Shown here piece by piece: positions 12,952 to 24,146 of a stretch of DNA of 64,000 nucleotides (positions are counted from its first letter, which is position 1; each line of letters begins with the position of its first letter). This DNA comes from Glandiceps talaboti (Eukaryota > Hemichordata > Enteropneusta > Spengelidae). Location of the stretch: assembly GCF_964340395.1 (NCBI RefSeq), contig NC_135562.1, positions 16,201,485-16,265,484 on the forward strand, given 5' to 3'. Under the pieces are notes generated by a model that saw only the letters and a program-made list of their open reading frames with translations, made no database searches and was not told where the DNA came from. A program made the position numbers and the translations under genes.

Positions 12952-15900
12952 GATATGAGCGCAATTATAATTTCGTTGTGAAAACCAATTTATTGACATG
13001 ATGACTGTAATTGAAGTTCTTCTAGAGTCAAGTTTTTCTGTAAAATAGTGCGTGCACTGTGCACATGTGTAGAACTATTCTTGTAGAAAATCTAAATTGG
13101 AATAACCAAGGATTATGTAACACGTGATCGAATCGCCAAGGATGGTAATCTGATGTGTCCATTCAAATATCTAACCATTTCAGGGGATCGACTATATGTG
13201 CGAGTGGTTTTTCACCATGTGAGGATATGTTGATTAATCAAAATATATCACATAAATTATCGATATATCTTGCCCGGTGCGGTAAAAGAGGCTGTGTTTT
13301 ACGACGATGATGCAAGGTAATATACAATACTACTGCCGTCGTGTTGAGGTTAAGAAATTTTCTTTTATTCATTTTTCGACAACTGTAAAGCAAGAAAGAA
13401 CAACAAAACGTGGTTGAAAATCCCATCTCAGATACTAGCGATAGGCTATATCATTCCAACCAGGATCATGGAAAAAAAAAATAAACACACAGAGAGAAAA
13501 AAAAACATGATGAAAATTGCATTAACTGAGCAGAACATTCTCTCAGAGATGTAGTAATGCAAAATGTATAATTCAAAAATCAATGACAAGCATACATTTT
13601 ATACTGTTTTCATTTTTTTTTATAATTACAAATCTCTCAATCTCAAAATTGTAAAACCATTGAAGGTAAATAACACAGATAAATCTCACAACAGAATAAT
13701 TGATTTTTTAGACCAATTCATTCGATACCTGTCTACAACTGGTCCGTGTTATAAAAAGAAACACGTCCACTCCTATTGCTTTTGAGTTTCTTTGCTATAT
13801 GCTGGAAAAAAGGAAACTATGGCTGGTTTGTAATTGTATCGGCAATGATCGACACTGTCTTACATATCGATATTGCGTATTAAGTACTCTATAACTATCA
13901 AACACTTATTATCATAGTACAGACACCGAGCTCTATAATAGTACTTATATACTAATAACCACTGCACAAACAACCGTAGTAGCTATATATTCTATTATAC
14001 AACTTGACACACAAGCCTTAAAATTGTTCGAAACAAAAATACGGGATTTACCAGGGTCGTGCTACATCACTAGAAAGTACATGTACAGCCTTGCTTCAGC
14101 AGTGAGCTAAGTATGAGTTAACAAATTCAAAAGATACATATCATTTTCTTGATATTTAAAAAAACAACAATTAAGCGTGGCACGCATAATTATATCATTC
14201 CCAAAACGTTTTCATTCAGTCGGGAAACATAAGCGTTTTGTCACACCTCGTTTTCGACTCGTGTTGACAAAGCCCCTTGATCACTCTTCTGGTTTGTCTT
14301 GTTTAAATGAAGGAACAAATTTGGGAACAATGTCTAACATTTAAGAAATTTCGCAAGCAAACAAATTTCCTTGTTGTTTACTTTTCCACAAACGGCGGAC
14401 TGGTTAGTGTTGTGAATACATCTGTACGCCGGGTTGCTTATTAGAATTGTTGTCTTTCTGCTGTGATATTTGAATAAAAAAACATGTCCCGGATTGTATT
14501 ATTTTTACCAATATTTACAACTACTAGGGCTTTCGATAACCAAATGTAAAAGTAGCGTATGCTAAAAAGCATATCTAACTCAAAGACACACAAACGGTAT
14601 CCTCAAATGTGTGATTTAATTAAATTAAATTATTGGCAACTATCTGACGTGTAAAAATATTAGTTTTCATATCTCTTGAAGTTTCATTAAGTTAGATGAG
14701 AAATATTAATTAATTCTTAGGGAACAGTGGTCTTTACAGAGAAGCCAATTTCTGTAAAAGGCTAAAAAGAAAGCGAATAATTTTACAATAAATGTATCGT
14801 GCAATGTTTACATGGTCGACTTTACTTCTTTTTCATGATCGATACAGTTCGATAATTTCGTTATCGATAGATTACACTAATACTATCTCTATACCTAGAT
14901 GTTGCTAGGCCTCTTCCTCGATGAAGAAGCTGCATATTACACCTGATCACGTGATAAAGTTTAATCAACCAAAAATCTGTAAGTAGAATGATCAAACCAC
15001 TTTTCAAATTTCTCCGTATAAAAGTTCAGTCGGCCAAATTTGACCAAATAAAAAAAAATATGTGTGTTTCAGGTAACCCGACCTACGCTAGTTTAAGTTA
15101 AGCCGCCGACCATAAACATTTTTCCCCAAAAAAGTAAAGTGGTGAGACTGCTCTGCTATTTCCGTGTAAACTTTCTTGCCAAAGTTTCTTTGGCCATTTT
15201 TTTAAATCCCATTCCAGTGGAATCAAGGCTTTCAAAAATGTAAGTTGAATTTTTACAATACAGTGTGCATAGTGTGTTTATCTATTTCGCATATATAATT
15301 GTTTCAATTTGCTTTCAATACACCTCATCAAACTATCACAGAAGTAGTGTTACCAAGAAGTATCTTGTCTTTGTTTCGAAGCAATTACTCAACAACATGC
15401 CTTGCATGTTATCGGAAACAACATTTTTTTTAAACTTTTGGCTTGGGATATATACAGCTCACAGGAGCAAGTTTGCGTTGTACCTTTTAACGTAGATGTA
15501 TCACGTTATGAGATTATCTTAACGTCTATAGTTTATTTGTAACGGCAATAATTCTAAATATCATTATAGTGCCCATATAAACCAACTTTAAAAGGGACAG
15601 TGTTTTCTTTACATTTACAGTGAACAAGTCCAAACTATGGTTTAACTTTGGACTAGTTTCAAAATTCAGTAGCCTTCTCTTTTTACAGTCATTTTCGAAA
15701 AACAAACTATCCCGGCAAAGGTTGGGATAAGAGGTAAGCTGGAGTGGTCATAGATGGATTAGAAGTCGTACAACAGAAACGCCAGGATTATCCCCCCAGT
15801 TATATTTATCCTACGATTATCAGTCATTGTAATAACTATGTATACTACATGGTTTAAGCAAAGAGAACACTTTATTGATGAATAGGTAAGATTTCGTCAT

Positions 15901-16811
15901 TTAGAAAAATTCAACTGTTTACAGGATGTTGAGTACTCGTGGATTAGCATATACGACATTGAAACGACACATTTGCCATACACGTCACATGTGTGCACAT
16001 AAATGCACCCTACGTACATTAAACGTTAGCACAAACTTTAAAGAATAATACTTCCCTTTTTTACTAATATATCTATAACCTGACACTTAAAGTAGCCGTA
16101 AATATACCAAACATAATCAATATACTCAAACACACAAGTATGACTTGATTGATAAACTTAATTTGCAAAATCTGACTTGTTTTCGTCCTTTTTTTTTCAT
16201 TTCAAAGAGGTCGCAATAACAACTCGGAGAAGGTTATATTTGCATAATGATGATATGACAATAATTACAACCCTCTATAGATTTCGCAGTTGTCAAGTTT
16301 AGTATATGCACATCTAATATTTCCTTTCCAAAATTGTAGGAATCTATTTTTTTTTTTAAATTAAAAAATGTCATAACATTGTATGCTTCTAAAAGTAAAA
16401 GGTTTTTGGCAGCACTGCAACCTGATTCCGTAATGTAAAGAAAGAAAAGACGGTTTTGATCATACAATAAATCCATTTCGCCTTACCATCATAAATATAT
16501 GTGGGAATAATTTGCACATATTGACATTTATGTTTATAGCAAAATATTACCACAATTTGGGGGGGGGGGGGGGTCATAGAATTAGCATCCTTCCATCATT
16601 GAGGCTTTGTTATGTTATACGGTGAATTTAACAATACCGTGCAGCTTCTTCCTCCATTTAATCTAAACGACAATGTATTGCAACTCCATGCAGACGTTTG
16701 GGTGCCAATGTTTTTTTCTTAGTATCAAACACCCGATGAAGGTAGCGCAAAATGTCATTTGCACATCGTCGTAAACCACAGCCTCTTTTACGGCACCGTC
16801 CAAAACGCGCC

Positions 16812-16957
16812 GCCAATACACATGCCACCATACATATATATCAAATGAACACCGCAAAGACATTCTTGCTCACCAGAGCTGTTATTTCCTCCGCGACACT
16901 GCGAAATAACTGTGCGGTGTTCATTTGATATCTGTTTGGTGCCACGTGTCGTATTTC
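16812..16957. repeat. inverted repeat with 19-bp perfect arms
   Basis: 16838-16856 (ATATCAAATGAACACCGCA) is perfectly complementary to 16913-16931. The similarity continues outward imperfectly for about 25 bp, and an inner stem (GTTATTTC with GAAATAAC) lies between. It is probably a small foldback element. Confidence 0.65.
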
Positions 16958-18127
16958 ATTTCGATTAAACAAAATGTAACAAGAAAGTGTATTCATTCAA
17001 TATTGCTATCTTGAAGGGTAGACTGTCCAGTTTGTTGTTGGTTTCTGCGTGGTTGTTTCAAACAGAAAAGCTGCACGGTATAGTGAAATTCGCTGTACAG
17101 CAAACGTGTCAAAAGTGTTGATGTCTAGTACTTCGTCTATAAATGTGCGTATATACAATCTGAACATTTCAATGTGTTACTCAGATCAGAATAGCGTCTT
17201 TTTTCTTTAAAATTTAATTTGCATAATGACATTAGAGTGATTTTCGTAAGGAGTCGTTGGCAACTTGACCTATGACACTGATTTACATGAATACGCACGT
17301 TCAAATTATCATACATTTTTGTACGTACGTACGTGCCGTGTCACATGTCAGAAGTGTACGTGTGTATATATGACTCACTTGTCTATATTTGTCTTGACGT
17401 TTGGGCCCACACACTACAACGAATCGCTTACTAAATTATAATGCGACTACCTTGCCTTGCAGGACACAATGTAGCATTCACATTTCGATGTCTCCAACCT
17501 TAGTCGAGAAATTTCGATAAATTTCTTTAGAAAGACTGCAGTTTTTTTTTTTCAAATATTATGCTAAACGTCTAAGTTGTCAACTACACATATGGACAGC
17601 AACGCATCGAAAATAATAGTTTGGCGAAGAAACTTAAAAAATGTGTTCAATTGCACTTGTTGTACGTTACATTTGCTAACAGTGTGATCTGTGAATGTTG
17701 AAACTGATGAATGTTCGAGAAGTACTAACTATTTCAAACGCTCGTAGGCTCAATTATTCTTAAGAGGAAGGAATTCGTGTCAATATTTCCTCAGAATATT
17801 AAAACAAAACCACATTGCTATTGACAATTGTGGAGCCTTTTTTTGTTTCATATACGAAATTCAAAGTTTCACATACGCTATTTTTGTTATTAATAAATTC
17901 TGGTCTATACTAACTGTGAGTGCTTGCAAACCATGTCTCATTACTAATATATCTATATGACGGTACATGATGAGAGTTGCAAAAATGGAATGGTCGGGCA
18001 AAAGATTTCTCGTTAAATGCATTTAAAGGTAATGTACAATGAAAATTACTTAAATAGTCCAATCAAAACTCCACACATGCTGTTCATTTCTCTGTAAATT
18101 TTTACAAAGTGTAGTACAGGCGATAAA

Positions 18128-18133
18128 TTTAAT
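18128..18133 (-). promoter_or_regulatory. possible poly(A) signal ATTAAA of TRPC gene B
   Basis: On the minus strand the variant signal ATTAAA occurs about 37 nt after the stop codon. No canonical AATAAA is seen closer. This is inferred from position only. Confidence 0.35.
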
Positions 18134-18169
18134 AAAGTACTGTTCGTTACATAAATGCACATAGTGACG

Positions 18170-18706
18170 TTACAAAGTCGGATCAAAATGTGTGTTCACA
18201 GAGGGCGCCAATGTGTAGGAGATGTGAGAGCTACCCGAACCGAGCCGTGACCTAATGCTAACGTCATCAATGTATCGTATGTAGCCCCATCTCTTTAGTG
18301 GCAGTAGAGGGCGCTGGTCATCTGGCATGCCGAGATAAGAGGAGAAGTCACTGTCCAGGTCAAGGGAAGGAGTTGATTGTGAAAACGTATGAGAGTGAAT
18401 GTCTGCCATCGTGCTGCTGTTTGAATCAGGGTAAGGAGGACATTCAAGATTATCCTGACTTGGGGCACGTACCGGTGGTGGCGGTGTAGGCCTATCGGTA
18501 ACACTTTGTTGTACTTTCTCTACTTTGTCTTCAACATTTTGCATTTTGTTCTCCATTTGTCCAAGAGATTCAAACATGTCGTATTTGAGTCCAGACATGT
18601 CTTGTTTGAGTTGCAATATCCAGGGGTCGGGGCCTGGTGCGTCATCATCATCGCTTCCTCGGCGTTTATCAAAGATGTACCTTCTGACCAACTGCTGTAC
18701 AACTTC
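18170..18706 (-). CDS. TRPC gene B exon 10: C-terminal cytosolic tail and stop
   Basis: The acceptor is ctttttatacag before GAAGTTG at 18706, and the stop codon is the complement of 18170-18172; 178 codons plus stop. [16 protein letters not shown] followed by [20 protein letters not shown] matches the conserved TRPC C-terminal helix ('YQEV...LVKRYV' and 'LKQDISS.RYE...'), which forms the tetrameric coiled coil and lies near the calmodulin/IP3-receptor binding region in vertebrate homologues. The coiled coil continues with [18 protein letters not shown] proline run ([10 protein letters not shown]) and a serine-rich, unconserved tail follow. The last residues, DPTL, do not fit the class I PDZ ligand found in TRPC4/5. 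Confidence 0.9.
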   Translation of the reverse strand, partial: EVVQQLVRRYIFDKRRGSDDDDAPGPDPWILQLKQDMSGLKYDMFESLGQMENKMQNVEDKVEKVQQSVTDRPTPPPPVRAPSQDNLECPPYPDSNSSTMADIHSHTFSQSTPSLDLDSDFSSYLGMPDDQRPLLPLKRWGYIRYIDDVSIRSRLGSGSSHISYTLAPSVNTHFDPTL

Positions 18707-20702
18707 CTGTATAAAAAGAATGGGGGGAGTAATGATGGTAAATACAACTTCGTATGCTTGACAGGATGGGGTGGACTGGTAGTAAATATAATCATGAATA
18801 TGACGTAGCATCGACACCACATGGTGGGGCGTGTCACGTGGGACGTGTCACATGGGTCGCTTGGGTAAATTCAGTCCATTTTAAAAATTACAATGACTGT
18901 TCAATTAAGAAACGGATAATGACAAAGTCTGCACGAAAGACACCAACCACCATTCCTTTACAGCGTTCGACCACGTACGTTGTGATAGTATACTAGTGTG
19001 TGCACACCTTCATACTTTATGAAATTACTATTGTGGTTGTAGGAATTGTATTGGAATTTGCATGCAGTTGCTTTGTTATTTAAATACACTAATAAGCATA
19101 AGAGCGCTAATTGCACATGGAATTGTAAACCATGCATGAAAGGTTGAACGAACTGATTTCATTGTCGTAGGGGGAGGGGTCAGCAATGCTGAGCACTATC
19201 AAACACTGCGTGGTTCAACACATAGACTCAAGGCGTATAACTTCAAAATAAGCACTCTCATCACATTCATAGACACGATTTGGAGATTAAATATATGAAT
19301 GAATATTACTACCATTATCAGAGCCAACTTCCAATAAGAAATGTGGCACGAACGTACATAGTAAAATATTGGGATATTACTAGGTTTGGAAACAATGCAA
19401 AACTCGAAATACATTTAATCTCTCACCTTATATTCTGCGTCCTTCTTATGAAGCAGATTCTCGCGTCTCTGTTGATATAATGAAAGAATAATCATCAGGA
19501 ACCATAGTTCGTAGTTATGTCCGTCTCCACACAGAAATGCCATTGTGCCAATGAGCTCCAGGTTAATATTACAAGCATTTATATTTTGTATTTGATATTC
19601 AGCACTAATACGAGAGTATTTTTGCACTTAAACTGTGGAACGGTTGGTCAATTAATAATTTTATATCGTATTTCAGTACTAGACCCCATCCCTACAGTTC
19701 CCCAGCAATAAGCGCGGGAACATCAGTAGCACGTGTTCAATGTAAATCATGCATTTCGTATGCATAATTCTTTATGCATACATTAAATCAAGGGCCCCTT
19801 AGGTCACTCGTATTTTTGTTAGCTGAACGGCGAAAAATATTGGGAAATGATAGACAAATACTCTGACAAATAATCCTCTAGGATGTAACAATTGTACATA
19901 CCTCTTTCCTGACTTCACCCTCGGCCAGGATCTTGCGTTTGATCACGAGACAAACCCTCCATATTGATTTCCATGTTGGCAGAAAGTTGAACGGTGGCGG
20001 CAGTGTAGCGCCCTCTTCGAAGTAACTCATCCATAGTCTTGATCTTGCATATTTCCATTGCATATCGCCATCTTCCTGTGAGTACACAGAGTGAATGATA
20101 AAAACAATGAAAATCAATCAAAACCTTAATTGTGTGAATAACGATTGAGGAAATTATCCTAGTGGGTGAGAATTTTTTTTTATAAAACAGTTATAGTGGC
20201 TGTACATGTGACGTCACTGTGGACATATTCACAAAATATAATGATCCTATCAGTGAGATAACGCATGGTTTAATTGCTGTTCTTTGATTCAAATCATAAC
20301 AGGAACATTTTAATTAACACACAGCAAATGATCCACAATTTTTTCTCTCTCCAAAACCACTATTCTCCCGATTATTTATTGCAACTTGGTTCTTTCTCAT
20401 TGTACATGCACCCCTCAAATATGTTGCTGTCAATAGATTATAGTTATTTTGAAGGTTACTGAACTCTGTTACCTGAAATGAATACCTTACCTCTACATGT
20501 GTGTATGTATTGCTCATCATAGCAATGAGTACATTCAAAAGTACTACCAGGGCGATCACGTGGTAGGCAGCATACAAAAGACCACCAACACTTTCAGTGA
20601 ACCAATGGTTGGCGTCTTGAATGTCAAGGCTCCACAACTCAGAGACACCGAATAGTGCCCAGAATAGTGTACTTAGGGCTGCGGGTATTCTATATTAACA
20701 AC

Positions 20703-20735
<33 letters not shown>

Positions 20736-21289
20736 GAGAACAGCATTATTAGCTTGTAGAATGTGGCGAACGTCAACGCATGAAATGCTGACGTTGTTTC
20801 GAAGTATGTATGTGAAAAACGTCATCATAAACTGTTGTGAATGTGATTGAATAGTGAAATGACGTTCCCGTACAGAGGAATAACACTAGTACAACGCTAC
20901 CGCAGTGTGCAGTAAACGTCATATGAAAGTGTGTTGGACGTCATACCGTGTAATCAACACACGTGATACATTTATTATTTGGATACATGGGAAGTGGCCA
21001 ATTTCGAAAAAAAAATGATCGTTTATGATGTACAGTACACTCATGTAAGACACCATACTTCAAGAGAAACCACAACAAAGTTCTAATTCTAACAGGTTTC
21101 ACACCACCTTGGAACATATGGATGTTGTCACGCATGTATACCGCCCTCTATCCGAACGCGAGTAAATAGTTCAGTCTTGTATTCAAAAAGTATGTTCATA
21201 TGTTTGTATACATGTATGACAGGGTAAGACCTCAGAAGGTACTAACTTTGATAGCTTATGATGACTTAGACAACGCTACAAACAAACAA

Positions 21290-21354
<65 letters not shown>

Positions 21355-24099
21355 CAAACAAAAACAGACAACTACATCAATACATAGATAATATAATATC
21401 AATATTAATATAATAGTAATAATAATATAATTAATTATTATTAATGATAATTTTATGAATAATAATATTAATATTAATGTTAATATTAATATATAATATA
21501 TGAGCAATCATATTACATCAACATGGAAATATGTCGTAAAGCACTAGCTTTTGTAGGTGTTCGTAAGGAAATTTCACAAACAGACAAACAAACAAACAAA
21601 CAAACAAACAACTAACTAAAAAAACAAAAACAAACAAACAAACAAACATACACATCGGACCACCAAACAAACACAAAATGACAGCAGCAATAAAACCTGT
21701 CGTTGAGTGTGTGATTCAAGACGAATGTCACAATATCTACTATAGTTGTCTTAGGTACAGACAAGTAACACATTTTTGTTTTAGTCTGTGGATGAGCATA
21801 ATACTTACGTGCCGAAGGGTTGTTTACAGTTCAGTTCGTTGTTGTTTTGGCACCATATTTTAATCTCCCTGGAGTAATACCAATACAGCTGATTAAGACC
21901 CACCGAAAAAGCGAACCACACCAAACAAAATATCATCATGAATTTGAAGATATCAAACATCATTCTCCCCAACGATATCTGCATCGGTCCAACGTGTAAA
22001 CTGACAACGGTTATCCTTATGACGCGTAGAAAACTAAACACTTTGGCAATGGCAAACAATCCTTCGGAGACTAAGACAGGGTCGAATGCGTCCCACGTAT
22101 TCCGCGACGAGTTCGTATACACCGGACCTTGAAAACGCGACGAGGATTGTCCCTTGGATCTTGTTGTCGATGCGTAGGAATTTGCCCTCGATTCTCGAAT
22201 CGCTGTATCTATATCCGACACCGATTGTTCTATTTGCCCAATGACTTTCTTAAAATTCCCTGTGATATTTTCACTCAGCTTTTGTTGGTACGACAAGATC
22301 GTCTCCAAACGTAAGTTCAGCTCCTTAATTTCCTCAACTACGGCGTGATCATCAATGACACCAGGTAATGGTGTACTTAGATTGCGTTCATCGCCGCTCG
22401 AGTCTATATTGATATAGTCCTGATCGTCTATAGGTATTTCGAAACCTCCACGTGAAGTTGTGCTGTTGGAATATGAAGTTGCAGCATTGGATCCAACTGT
22501 CTGGTCATAATAGGAGACACAATAGAGAAAGTCAGAACAAAATAGAATCAACTGAATTTGGATCGATTCATTTAAATTATATTATAATTGTGATATACAG
22601 CAGATATATTGTAGATGTTACCTATTTCATTCAATGTTATTATTGTTTGTTATAAGTTTGTATGAAGTGACATGACCAGTTATTCTTATGTCTGCAAATC
22701 CTAACTTATATTTTCGGGGAGGGGCTTTGTCTGTCTGTCTGTCTGTCTGTATGTCTGTCTGTCTGTCTGTCTGTCTGCCTTTGTCTGTGTATGTGTGTAT
22801 GCATGTATGTATGTATGTATGTATGTATGTATGTATGTGTGTGTGTATGTATGTATGTATGTATGTATGTATGTATGTATGTATGTATGTATGTATGTAT
22901 GTATGCATATGTGTGTATGCATGTGTGTGTGTACGCACGCATTGACGTCTGATTGTCTGTCTGTCCGTCTGCCTGCCTGCCTGTCTGTCTATCCGAGTTA
23001 ACATCAGTGACTTTATTAACTTATTAAGTTACTTTACCTACCCTGAGCAAGACTGTTACTCTGAGAGCAATCCAAGCCCAATATAGTGCAAATGTGACGT
23101 ATTCAAATAACTTCCATCTAACGTTCTCATCGAGGTATCGCGTTCCTTTATTCCACACTTCCCTACACTCAGCCCACGTGTAACCTGTTGCAAAGAAAGG
23201 TACAGCGTTTATAGTAAGATTTAAAGTCATTAAAATCGACCGATAGAGATCATATTTTAGAATATGGATGAACAATGAACTTATTAATTATGAAGAACTG
23301 TAAACAGAGATTATGCAAATGAAGCTGCTAGAAAAATATGAACACACAAGAAATTAAGCAGGACATGAAAATGAAGCGCCAACTATGATTGTCGTCTTCT
23401 CGTGTTTACAAGATACGGTCGTCACTCGACATTTTCCCTGCGTATGTAAAGTCCGTTTGTAATCTGGCAATGACAGCTCCCTCTAAGTTCAGTTTCAGTA
23501 TGTACTTTCTATTGTAGCTTGTTAACGGTGAGAGGCATTGACACATTGCTATTCGTTCTCACCTATTACCCATATTAGTATAAGCCATTCAGTAAAACTG
23601 GGTAACTCCTTTTTGCTGTCATGGAAGGTTTTCTGAGCCTCAACTGGGTCGTCGTCCTCCTCAAATACGTTTAAGTCCACGGCTTGTAACCCCAGTAAGA
23701 CGAGAAAGAACAGAGAAGACGCCGTGTGGCAAATAAACTTGACGTAAGGTATCCTGAGAAAACGAGCAAATCTCCCGGTAGGAGCAAGAATGTAACACAG
23801 AGAGAGAACGGGAAAACATGCCCCTATAAGGAGGGTGAAACAGCAAGCTCTAGTCCGACTCAAATCCCTCCATCCACGTAGTCCGTGGTACCATATTGCA
23901 ATTAGCCGTTGTTGGCAGTGTGGATGTGCCACGAACTAGAATTAGAAAGGGATACAAACAAAGTTATCAGTCAATATACCTTTTGAAAATAGGAAATAAT
24001 GTCTCGTTTAGTACAATGAATTGATAACATCTAAAATGAAAGTCATGATAATATTAATAAAATTAGGGTATCAAATTTATAGATTTAAAAGCCCGGGCC

Positions 24100-24146
<47 letters not shown>

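Larger units (their letters stand above)
12520..18127. other. intergenic downstream of TRPC gene B, no gene seen
   Basis: AT-rich sequence without recognisable genes. It holds an (ACAG)n array (12891-12951), a G run (16559-16573), a dispersed 35-bp inverted pair (13275-13309 and 16764-16798) and a hairpin (16812-16957). Confidence 0.5.

Noticed and set aside
18298-18808. Plus-strand open frames opposite TRPC exon 10
   Set aside because: They are shadows of the minus-strand exon, whose protein has clear family motifs and splice sites.
21938-22314. Plus-strand open frames opposite TRPC exon 6
   Set aside because: Antisense shadows of a conserved coding exon.
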